Positions 13,201 through 25,300 of a stretch of DNA of 64,000 nucleotides are shown one piece after another (within the stretch, counting starts at the first letter, position 1; each line of letters begins with the position of its first letter). Origin of the DNA: Ichthyophonus hoferi (taxonomy: Eukaryota; Opisthokonta; Ichthyosporea; Ichthyophonida; Ichthyophonidae); NCBI GenBank assembly GCA_002751075.1, contig NAOQ01000101.1:65987-129986 (forward strand). The letters run 5' to 3'. A model generated the notes under the pieces. The model was not told where the DNA came from. It saw only the letters and a list, made by a program, of their open reading frames with translations, and made no database searches. Made by a program: the position numbers and the translations under genes.

Positions 13201-14639
13201 TATCTATATAATAGCGATGCACACATACCCAAACCTATTAAGAGCCTCTTCCAATATCTCCAATGATTCCTTTACTCTACGTCCTATTTCACTGTCATGC
13301 AATGCCAAACGGTACGTCGCAGCCTGCACCCAAGGTGAAAAGGTGTCAAAATAGGATTCATATCCTATGGCAACATATAATAACATATGATAAGAATAGG
13401 AACGGATACTTGTTTTCAGTCATAATTACCATTCTATTTCTTCGCATTATTTTAATTAATCATGGTATTTCTCTTCCTCTTCCTCCCCCTGCCCATTTCC
13501 ATATCTTTATATCTATGTGGTTAGCACTTATTTGTCAATAGACAATTGGTACTGATATATCAATAAGGTAACTCAGTTTTTCCGTAAAATTATACTCTAT
13601 TTATTAATTAGGGGGGTTAAGGAATGGCAGTGACATCATATCTTTGTGGGTGTGTGTAGTTGAACATTTACTGTTGCTTTAGAACAAATGACTGACAACA
13701 AACCAGACTAGAGAATTAAACAAAACAAAGTCTTGTCAGATATACATTCTATCACTATATATAGTAATAAAATGGTTTCAGCACTAGTGAGAGAGAAAAT
13801 TAGACAATTAATCTGGTTAAACTTAAAAAATGGTATGCAGAAGTCTATATGTTTCTAATGGAATATAAGAAGTAGAGGCAGTACAGAAAACTCACAGATT
13901 GAAGTGCTAGCCAACAGTTTTGTTCATACTCTTCCTCCAAGTCGTTTGACTCACTCAGATGGCTATGACAGCGCTGAGATACCTTGAGCCTATATAAACC
14001 AATAATGAGATAGGGCATTAAGTAAAGGACTCATTGGAGATATTGGAAGGGGCACTTCGGAAGTTTGGGTGTGTATATGTACATGTTTACCGCCATTATA
14101 TAGATATGTGTAAGATATGCACAAGTGTATTCATTGATATGTAAAAATATATTTAAATATATTGTCTATATAATTGTTTCAATGATAGAGACATACATAA
14201 ATGACTCCTATTTCTGATAAATATTTTATAATTTTTTCTTCAATCAGCCTATGTAGTAGTTAAACAAAATAGAAGCACACATAAATAATGAAATAAAAAG
14301 TAAAAGATACCAAATATAAAAGGAAGCAGTCTGTGAAAAAAAAAAGAGAGAAAATGAGTGAGCAGTGGATTGCATAAAAAGGTTCACGTCTGTTTTAATT
14401 TTCTTCAATGAAGTATAATCATAATTAATACCAAGTATGTTAGTAAAAAAACATACGTAAAGGTAACACTAGTATTTATTTTTGGCATTCAGTCTTAACA
14501 AAAGAATGAAGAAAAGAAAGTAAGAACGAAAGAGGAGCAAAGGGAGATATAGAGAGCGAAAAGAGTAGAGAGAAAGAGAAAGCCGGGCTTTGTAATTGCC
14601 TATGTACTCTTACCCTTGCATTTTTTTAGGTGGTTTCAT
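10228..14639 (-). CDS. FLAD1: FAD synthase (FMN adenylyltransferase), monofunctional
   Basis: Catalyses FMN + ATP to FAD + PPi. Exons (minus): 14639-14614, 13989-13896, 13323-13229, 12474-12400, 12026-11922, 11588-11467, 11094-10953, 10372-10228, all in consistent phase; about 267 residues. The PAPS-reductase-like synthase fold is clear: SFNGGKDCTVLLHLW (nucleotide-binding loop), LYIIDPHSF, GARRTDPF, FAPTDGDWPSCMRVHPMLDW, then YTSLGNT and NPALK near the C-terminus, all as in human FLAD1. The first coding exon (MKPPKKMQ plus a GG|gtaaga donor) is inferred from phase and splice consensus. An alternative is to start at the ATG at 14018 without that splice (268 residues, starting MPYLIIGLYR). The molybdopterin-binding-like N-terminal domain of most animal FLAD1 proteins is absent, and no exons for it appear in the 3 kb upstream, so this looks like the single-domain form also known from yeast and from a short human isoform. 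Confidence 0.9.
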
Positions 14640-17512
14640 GGTTACACCATTGTGGACCATACATACTTTCATATTATAATAATTGTGTTATTACTTTAAT
14701 AACTCATCACTACTAGGAGACTGACACTTAACCTCGCCTTACAAGATACAAAAACATTCTTACTGTATTAGATGAATATCTAGATTATTATATAGTTATT
14801 GCAAATAGAATGGGAAAGAAGGCAATACTGGCCAATATTAATCGCCATAAAATTTAAATTATGTGCTGACCAATAATAGTTTACTTCTTGTTGATGGCAT
14901 CTTATTATTGGTATTGTCTTTAAGACAGGTTCTACTACTTGCTACTCCAAACTTGATTACTGTCATTATGTCATTAAGCACATTAATTTATTAAAATTAT
15001 AACCAAAGAATGGTCCCTATATTTTCTTTTATATTTCATTAAAAAAAATTACATAAATAAAATCGTAAAAGTCAGTATTATATATAGTACTAGTTATCTG
15101 CGAGCTAATACTACAATATACCAATTATTGCTGGTTATTTCTCGTAGCTTCTAAGATGATTGGTGTTTGAGCAGACATTGGAGTTGCAAATGTTATGCAT
15201 TAAAATAAAAAAGAACGATTGGTTAATTGTTGGCTAAAAAATAGAACAAAGTTATCTCACTTGCGAATTTAGGAGATAAGTATTTGATACAATTTTACCT
15301 CACCTACCCCGACTCCCCTATCACCTTAAAAATGTCATAAATTACAAAATTTATTTTCAAATTAATAGCTCACTTTTGCAATAAAAAGATAATTGCAGTC
15401 AACTTACGGCTGTTTTTTGCGTAATTCACATCATAGTAATCACGTGCTAGTGGATGCCGTCTATTTCCATTGATTGCACCAATTGAAATTTACTATTTGG
15501 AATGTTTTACAACCCTCGGAATGTGGTATGTGTAACATTCAACTAAAAAAAATATGCAAGTACTTTAAAAATATTCTATTGGTCAGGTGATGCCCAATAA
15601 ACCCATCAATGACAACTACTACTGTTTTTTTTGCTTTTTTGTTTAGGAATTGATATATGCAGTTGGCTTTTGTAATTACAAGGAAAACTAATTATCTGAA
15701 TTAATTCTCAAACGCAACTAATTTATTGGAATTTCAATTGTAGTTGATTTTTTCGATTTAGTTCTTGAGTATCCTCCAGATTGATAGAAGGCAAGCAACT
15801 TGTTTGAACAGCGTGTTGAGTATATTATATTCCATAGCTGTATTAAACTTTTATATTTTTAGGTGAAAACGTTGTGCACAATACTGTATGATCTTTTACG
15901 TCTATATATCCATATTACATTATTTTATGTATTCTACTGAGTATATGAGATTTAAACAATAAATATATGAGGTGCGTTCATGTGCTTTTGAAGAGGTACT
16001 TTATTATGGGTTATTCTGACCTGTATATATATATTCTCATTGGTTAACCGCATCTATACCGTGTTATGTAACTATTGGTTTCCAATAGATTTCATTGGAA
16101 TTGGTACCTAGTTAGGCTAATTGTATTCTATATTGTGTCAATAGCGAATAATACTATGCTTATAATAACCCTATATCGTTAGTGGTTAACTGATGTGATA
16201 ATTCATTGATATAATTTGAATATCTATTATTATTATATATTATATATAATTCCAATGTATATATTATATGATTGGATCATTGCACACTGGTCGATATGAC
16301 GTTTTAAAGAAAACGAGAACTTAACTCTTACGGAATCATAACAAGTAATAATAAATGATAACTACCTTCATATAACCTTAGACGAGGTTTATATTGTACT
16401 AGACCAACAAGGTCTAAGCTGGCACTCATTGTTTAGTTAGTCTGCATTAGCTGTATTTGGTGTCATCTACTTATCATATTTCTGGACTCCGTGGGTCACA
16501 GATAAAATGATGGTTTTGTATGTTTTATTTTGTGCTGTTCTCAGGTAGATTTATTTAACCAATATAAAACCATATAAACTTTAAAGCCATCTAGGGCTTA
16601 CTCCTAAACCATAGTCATACAATCACTGCACTTGCCTCCTTTTACCATTATTATTTTTCTTTATCTCATACTACTGCGGAATATGATATTCTGAAAGAAA
16701 AACAAATAGTAGAATATTAGAGTCCCTTTATTTATTCGAATTGATTTGTTTCCTATCTTATTAATTCATCCTACCATTCATTCCATATAATTCAACTACA
16801 GGAAGTATTAGAAAAAGGAATATTTATTTAATATTATTAGTAACTACTATTACATATGAAACTATTTCAACTTATTTACCACAGGAAATATATCAGTCAT
16901 CCGCGGTGCATGGCTCTAACTAAACACAATTACACTGCATACTGTGATGCATATGATTTAACTAAAATAGAACTGTATAAATTCTAACTTCAAACAGTAT
17001 ATATTTTATACACACCGCCAATAGGAATACAAGTTTAAAAGCCAACATATTGTTTTAAGATAGTTGAGGATGTCTACAAAGACAATAAACATATCGCTGC
17101 AACTTATCATTTTTCTACTCATCTATTTACTGCAGTAATATATATATATATATATATCGTTACAAGATTATTTATTTCACACTCACCACAGTAATAACAT
17201 ACAATTTTAATGATATTAGAATAGAATATAATATAGTATAATATACATCATTACAAGTTTATTAATTTTACAATCCCTACTTGAAAATATATATAGGCAT
17301 TTATTTCAGATAGTAGTACATATAGCATAGCACAGCATTTTACATATTATACAATTTCATTCCACATATTCTTTCTCCAACATAACTTACCAGGCCATTG
17401 TACCATACTAATTCAAACCTTTATCACCCTCCCACCTCTCGCCTCAAGTAGCTAATAATTTAATATAATATACAATTATGTGCCCTATTATAACCATCAA
17501 TGCTGTAGCATA
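14640..17512. other. Intergenic, no gene seen
   Basis: About 2.9 kb with no open frame over 60 codons and no coding exon that I recognise on either strand. It is AT-rich, with short (TA)n runs near 16225-16260 and 17138-17158. It separates the FAD synthase gene from the AIG2-like gene, both on the minus strand. Confidence 0.5.
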
Positions 17513-18777
17513 TTAAAATGTTTCTAAAAAATTATTCAAGTGGTTAGTAGCAAATTCATTAGGATGCCATTCTCCTACAAGTTGATCCAAAGGATAAGTC
17601 CAGATATACACAGATACCAATTCGTCAGTCGCTGTGTTCGTATGTGTGACTGTAACCTGAGAATGCGTATATTCCTGTAGTGATATATTAACGGATAAGA
17701 TTTGAAGAACAGACAGACAAAAGATTAATAAAACAAAAAATAGAATGAAATTTAAATTATGAAAAGAGCTTACGGGTGTGCGCACATATACGTAGACAGG
17801 TATGACTGTGAAAAAAGAGAATAAATATGGAAAAAGAATATAAAAAAGTAGAGAAAAATGGAAATTATCACATAAGTATATGAAGACAAATAAAGAATGC
17901 AAGAAAGAAAGAAAGAAAACTAAATGATGTAGTAAAGCATAAGTATGACAACAAATATGTGTACATAATTCTAGAAATACTTACAGGCCCCTCGTATTCA
18001 TCAATCAAACTAGCCTCATTGATAGCAATACTTATTAACATCCCCTCTATGATACTGTCGGGGCTAGGTATAATGGCAGGATAACACCTACCTATGATGC
18101 CATACCGTTTGTAGCCCTGTAAATTAATAACATCAAAGTAAAAAAATATACGTTAAAAAATATATATTGATTGAATAATTTAGTGATGTTTTATAAATGG
18201 TAAATGGAAACTAAACATATATAATAGTTTGAAGTAGGTAAAAAATGCAATAGAGATTGCTGCATAGGCGAATTCAACTTTAAATAAAGCACACGTCAAA
18301 TATGCTCACATATAATCATGTAATGCTTATACACGAAATAATGAATATACACTCTGGAGATTATCCGCGGGTAAAAATTAAACCTAGCAATGGTTATGAC
18401 TTCTCAGTAGAAGAAGACACGAAACAAGACATATTAGCAGAGGATAATTTACCAACTGGCACTTAAGCCAACTACTTCTAGTAAAGAATATAACATGCAC
18501 TCATTTCAAGCATAATAATACATTATACGGCTTATTCTATTTTTAATATAAAGTAAACAATAAGGCTATAAAGAAAAATTAATAAATGCAGCTCTAAACG
18601 GAAAAGCAGAGCACCGGAGAAACTAAATACCTTAAGAACAACAGCTGTTTTTTGAGGGACTCTCCCAATCACTTTCTGTAATACCTCGTCAAACAAAAGG
18701 GTTCCATAGACAAACAATTTCATACTTCCTATTTCAGTGTTCATTTGAGAGTTAAGAGGTCCGTCCAGGTCGGCCAT
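17513..18777 (-). CDS. AIG2/gamma-glutamylcyclotransferase-fold protein
   Basis: Three exons on the minus strand, 18777-18631, 18116-17985 and 17674-17513, all joined in phase 0, give 146 residues. The N-terminal FVYGTL (residues 21-26) is the ligand-binding YGxL loop of the gamma-glutamylcyclotransferase fold. GYKRYGIIGRCYPAIIPS and LIDEYEGPEYTHSQVTV follow; the Glu in DEYEG sits where the family's catalytic Glu lies. The C-terminal YIWTYPLDQLVGEWHPNEF resembles plant AIG2-like proteins (YVW and GEW motifs) more than mammalian GGCT or GGACT. Likely activity is cyclotransfer on gamma-glutamyl substrates, but the substrate cannot be read from sequence. ATGs at 18777, 18744 and 18723 are all in frame; I chose the first. 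The gene is divergent from XPC. Confidence 0.88.
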
Positions 18778-19308
18778 ATAAGAGTTAGGCGGTATATATA
18801 TATATATAAGAAGGGTATTGGCAAGATATATTTTATGTATAATATTGATATCTAGATGTTTTATATATAAATAATTCAATTTAAAGGTTTGACTACACCA
18901 ATCACTTTAGTCAACGTTTTTTTGAGAGCCTAAAAGCCCGATTGACTTTCATTATTGGCTGGATAATTGAATAACCAATAATGTATTGTTACAAAAACAT
19001 TAAACTTTAACGAGACTACATGTTCATAGATCATTTTAATTAATGTTTAACGCCGCAATTTTAATTCTAACGGTAAATATTAAAAAATACATTCCGACGA
19101 TACTGCGAATCTTTGTTTATACTATTTTAACTTTTGTCATTCGTTTTCAAATGATTTTCTAATATATATATACTATTACTGTGATGTAGTAATCCGGGTC
19201 TATAGAATGGAGTTGGTAGGAAGTTAATTATAATATTATATTAGAGTGTTAACGTTCACAGTATATGTACTAGCATTGCGTTTAATACTATTCTAGTAGG
19301 CCTTAAAC
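18778..19308. promoter_or_regulatory. Divergent promoter region with inverted CCAAT pair
   Basis: The 531 bp between the AIG2-like start (minus) and the XPC start (plus) must hold both promoters. It contains an inverted repeat, CATTATTGG (18950-18958) and CCAATAATG (18975-18983), which places two CCAAT-type NF-Y motifs in opposite orientation 16 bp apart, plus another CCAAT near 18897-18901. Binding is inferred from the motif only. Confidence 0.4.
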
Positions 19309-22300
19309 ATGGCTCCAAAAAGAGGAAATGAAGGGATAATCTCAAAGAGGGAAAGGAAGAAAGTCAAGGTATTATTTGACGAACTTAATCGGGACAGTAA
19401 AATGTTGGCGGAGAAGCGAACACAGCTATTGCCTGAGTAATTATTTCAAGCTCCTCAGCTTTATTGTGTTTTACTTTTTTTTTTCTTTGTTTTTACTGCT
19501 ATCCCACTGCTGTGTATAAATGTAAAAGCATTAAGTTTTTCCACCCATTCTTGTATATCTCTATCCGTTGTCTTCTTCTTTTTCCTTGAAAACAATGCCG
19601 CGAATTGATTTATGTTTTTACTGACCAGGTCTATATGATTTAGCCTATATGTATATTGTATAGTACACTATATCTGATTATGATTATGATATACCAACTG
19701 GGAATGAATGTTTTGATCTATTATAAACACAATCGTGTTTGTGTTTGTGTGTATACTAACTATATGTATTTGTTTATAATGGGCTGTACATTCAACTATA
19801 TATTTACCTTCTTACAGGTTTTAACTTTATGTTGTACCTTATTGCATGAGTATGTACATTTATATTCATCTCATGCCTATATATTAGTTCTTTTAGATAT
19901 ATACTGTACATACACACATATACACGAATATATATACATACATACATAAAAGCATACAGGCATATATATATGCATGGAAATTCACATATGTATTTTTATA
20001 GGTAGATATACTACATATCCCACATGATGGCTTATGATTAATACTATACCTAACCTACACTACTACTATACCTTGCCTCCTCTAATACTATACCTTACCA
20101 TGCAATAGTGATGATCTATACGGAGATAATGAAGATAATGTGGATGAGAGTGAGGATGATATGGAGGAGATAATTGTAGATGATGACAATATAGATATGA
20201 GAACGGTAAAAGACAGAGATACAAGTGAGTTTTTTTAAGGTTTTATGTATTTTGTCTTACCATATTTTATCATATTATTTTGCATTGTATCATATTATAT
20301 GATATTATAGTGTTGTATGGTATTGTAGCATATTTTATTATATTTTATTATGATGAAATATAGTATAGTGCAATATAATATAATACATGATAATATAGTG
20401 TAGTTTAATATACATATATATATATATATAATACAATTTAATATAATATAATGTATTATAATATATAGGGATGTAATATGGAAGAATATAATATAATGTA
20501 ATAAATTAGAATATAAAATAAAATAATAGCATAATATAATAAAATATAATATAATCTAGTATAGTATAATGTAATGTAGTATAATCTAATACATTTAAAT
20601 ATAGTATAGTATAGTTTAATACAATATAATGTCAAATAATACATTATGATTTGATATAATATAGAATAGTATAGGATAATATCATATTATAGGGTGTAGT
20701 TTAAAACGATATTATATAATATTGTATAACATACCATATTATGCTATGATATTGTATACAATGGTATAATATAATACTTAACAATGTAATATAATTTATT
20801 ACAATATAATATAATATAATACATTATTATATGAAGCAGCACAATATAATGCAAAATAACATAACATACTATACTATACTATAGTATTGTACATTATTAT
20901 ATAATATAATTTAATGCAATATAATATAACTTAATGTATAAAGCATTAGCCACAGGCCCACAAAATATAGGGATATTGACACATATCTGAATATACTTAT
21001 ATGCTGCTTATTGCCATAAATATATTTTGATATATTTTAATATGTATATCTTTATCTATTAATATGCAAGTCATTTATTTAGGGTTAGTATACCTTTTCA
21101 TTAACAGAGAGTTTTCCACAGAACTGGATGAACAAAACCAATTATTATTGGGTGAAAATCAGGTACCTGAGAAGACTATTCAGATTCATATAGGTGACAG
21201 TGATGAGTAAGTATGTGGCTTATTATGACACTAATATATGATAGTATGGTCTAATATAACACAGTATCTTACAAGACAAGATAATACCATACAATAGAAT
21301 ATCATTTAATATAATATAATAGGATAGAATATAATAATAATGGAGTATTATGCAATATAATATCATAAAATATAGTATATTATAATATAATCAAGAAAAA
21401 TATCATGTATCATAATGTAATACAATACAATTGAATTTGATGCAACATAACCTGGTGGTATATTATGATATAATAGAATATAAGATAATATAGCTTAATA
21501 TAATCTAGCATAATATAGTACAATATATTGTAACATAATATATTACAAACAATACAATGAAATTGAATATGATATAATATAATAGAATATAATGCAATAC
21601 AATATAGCTTGATATAGCATAATAAGATGTAATTGAATTTAATTCAATATATTATCTAATGTAAGATAATACAACATACTATAATATATACTAAGTATAC
21701 TGCTAAATGTAGTAAGCAAACCAATGTATATGTATTTTCTGATAAAAACACAAATGGGTAGATGCATACATGAATATATTTGGTATATCGATTATCTTTA
21801 TATTATGTAGATGTATTACATATGATAAATATTGCAGAAATACATACATATGATATACAATGTAATGCATAAATTGCACATAAGTTTTGTATATAATTTA
21901 TGGTGTATATAGTGGAAGTATTGTAGAATATATGTAATTAGGGGTCAGCCATTTGGCAACCATGAATAAGTGTAGTCTCATGCATAATGTTTATTTTATG
22001 TAAGTGTACTTGTCTACTTAGGTGTATATCTATGTTTAAATGTTTATGCATATTAGAAAGTTTATGATATATATCTGAATAGACAGTGGTTGTTGTAAAG
22101 AGGTAAGATATACGTTTTTCTATAGATAGGCTATTATTGTGTACATACATATACTAGTATGGTAATATAATAGCATGATAGTATGATAGTATAGTGCCAT
22201 GATATTATAGTCATATAGTCATATAATAGTGAGATTTTATGTTAGTATATTGTTAAGATATTTTAGTTGTATGATAGTATGGTGTTATTCTTGTATGTCA

Positions 22301-25300
22301 ATATGATAGTATGATTATATAATAGTAAGATAGTATAGTAGCATGATATCATGATAGTATGATTATATAATAGTAAGATAGTATAGTAGCATGATATCAT
22401 GATGGTATGATTATATAATAGTAAGATAGTATAGTAGCATGATATCATGATAATATGATATACTATGCTAATATAGGGTTATAAGAGTATGGCAGTGTTA
22501 TAATAAGTAAACAAAATAGGCATGCCACTATATGAAAGCATGTGTATATAACTAGTGACCACAAGCTATTTTTCTCTAACAAACACACAATCAACCCCAT
22601 CAGTGATAACAAGACTCCTGATAAAAAGAAGCCAATCACACCCCAGATCTCTCATGAGGACCGTCTCCTACAGGTGGAGATGCATAAGACACACCTGCTA
22701 TTATTACTAGCCAATGGGATGCAGAGGAATAAAATGTGTAGTGAGACATATTTACAGGTAAAAGTGGGAAGGGAAAGAATGCAAAGATGCTTTATAGTGA
22801 GTATGAGGGGTTTATAGTGATGGGTTGTAGTAAACCTAGTTTTATATTTATACACATATTTGACTTTATTCTTCCTTCTATTTTCCAAGATATGTATATA
22901 TATATATGCTTATAGAAATATATATATATATGTAACTATTTGAATATATGCATATATGCATATATATACCCATAGGTATAATGCGTACACATATATATAC
23001 ACATTTTTTTTCTTTTTGATCTTCTTATACATCTGTATATTTTATTCATTTATAATATACCAACCTCCAGCCTTATTTGAATGCTGTCCATTTATTTGCA
23101 GACCCTTCTTTTATCAATGCTACCAGACAAATTTATTGGCCAGAAGTCACACGACCATCAGTTTTTTAAGAAGCTGATTGATTGGATGGGGCACACCTTT
23201 GGTGAACCTATTGATAGTATGCCATTGGTTGTAATATATGAGTAAATGATATCTACTATATGAACATAAACAATATCCTTTCACCACTTAGTACAATAGT
23301 ATTTCTCATTGTATATCTATACATTGATCCTATCACACTATCTCTACACAATAACAACCCTAACCCTAAACCCTCAACCCTCAACTCTAAACCCTAAACC
23401 CTGAATGATTTATGTTTGGAGTTTAAAACGAATACAATATCACCCCTCATGTATTCAGGATTTAGGGGTATGACTATATGCTGTGCTCGTGTTTCTATAT
23501 GAATATATATTAGGTAGCCAACAGTAGGTGTTTTATGTATACCTAATAATGATGTTGGTATTTACAAATGTGATAAACAGGCACTGCAGCACTCATTGAC
23601 CATATAGAGCAACAGCCACATCAACAATTGGCTAATGCCATTCAAACCAAACTGCTTTCTAAAGAGGACTATGTACATGTGGGTAGATTACTTACTATAT
23701 TTAGAAACCCTTTCCCCTTTACTTGCATGTGCATGCACATGTACACATAAAGTGTCAATGTGTAGTGATAATCAAATAGGAATGCTGCTGTATTAACATG
23801 ACATAAATTATTGATTATAACTGAAATATATCAAATACATAAGGGATGTATTTAATAGTTAGTTGTGCACAATAAAACATTAGCTCTATGTGGATGGACA
23901 AGAACAGACACAGTACTTCAATTCTAACCACCTTATATATGGCTTGATCATGTCTTATTTTTTTCTTCCTTTATTTCCTTTCTATTTTTTTTCTTTTCCT
24001 CCTTATATAACCAACTGTCACTATATCTACATTTAGAGTCGTTATTGCAGGGTTTCCATCATTTAGGTTTATTTACCTACTTTTAATTACTATCTTGGAA
24101 ATGCAACCTTTGTTATTCTCATAATGAAAGTGCTTATTATCTACCTGTGGTTAAATATGCATTCATTGTTGAATATTAATATAAGCATACATACATACAT
24201 ACATACATGCATATGCCAATATACACATATGCACACCTATATTCATATATACCACCATACAGGTGTTTGTTCTTATATGCCGTGTTATCAATATACCTAC
24301 ACGGCTGGTTATTTGTTTTAAACCTATAGAAATCAAGCCATCTGCCCAGAAAAGTCATATCTCCCATGCAGAAAAGAGAAGGCGAGTGCATTTTTAGTCA
24401 ATCAAATATTCCTCCTATCCAAATGTATAGGCTCAGCTAATAATTTATACCTAAATAACTCCTTAGAAGCTTGCCTGTATAGAGAAATGCTATAAAAACA
24501 TGCATATATTTATATATTCAATTACACTTAAAGCTATGGATTTATGTAAATACTTGACTGTAACTCCAATTGCACTTCCAGTAGCCTAACAAGTAGGGCT
24601 ATATATAAGCATCCATACATTGATTTATACATACATACACATAGATAGACATATTCATATATTAATACATACATATATACATACATATATGGACATATAT
24701 ACACATATATACACTCAAATTCACATATACATATTTTCATACATATTATTTTGTATTGGTTGATCATAGACATTCCTCAACAAACACAATATAGCATAGC
24801 ATAATATCAAATATTATCTTATTATATGATATATTATCATACTATATCATACCACACATAAGACGTAATGATATTGTCATGTTGTGCCATGTCATTATGA
24901 TTAAATCTTTGCTCTAATTTGGTCCACAGAATGAAGCTTAAAATAGAATCAGTTCCATTGGATGATGCCAGGAATTTACAAAAAGATTGGTCTGGGAATA
25001 GGAGGTGCAGTAATAAAACCATGATACCTTTTGACCCCATTCCTACAGATTGCTGGTTAGAGTATTATTCAGTGCCAATGACCACATGGGTGGGTGAGTA
25101 CTTCCATTATATGTATGTATGATGTAAACCTTTCCCCGTTGTGGCATTTTGTTTTCAGGTAAATGTATATTGTTATATTTTTCTTATCAATTCCAAATCA
25201 TGTATTGATTTATTTAATTTGCTACTTGTTGCACATATGTCTTGGGTTTATTTTACTATATTTCTGCATATTTGAAATTTAAAATTTAAAATTTACTAAT

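Noticed and set aside
22263-22448. Minus-strand frame with repeated MISCYYTILLLYNHTI
   Set aside because: By-product of the 48-bp triple repeat in XPC intron 3.
24037-24073. Possible extra XPC exon reading SLLQGFHHL
   Set aside because: It loosely resembled the XPC segment that follows the EDYVH-like text, but the exon at 24263 (VFVLICRVINIPTRLV) matches far better and joins in phase, leaving no room for it.
24923-24936. XPC exon 8 starting at the stronger acceptor ccacag, giving MKLKIE
   Set aside because: It does not fit the phase of the preceding exon; the AG at 24935-24936 does. An undetected small exon between 24386 and 24922 is still possible.
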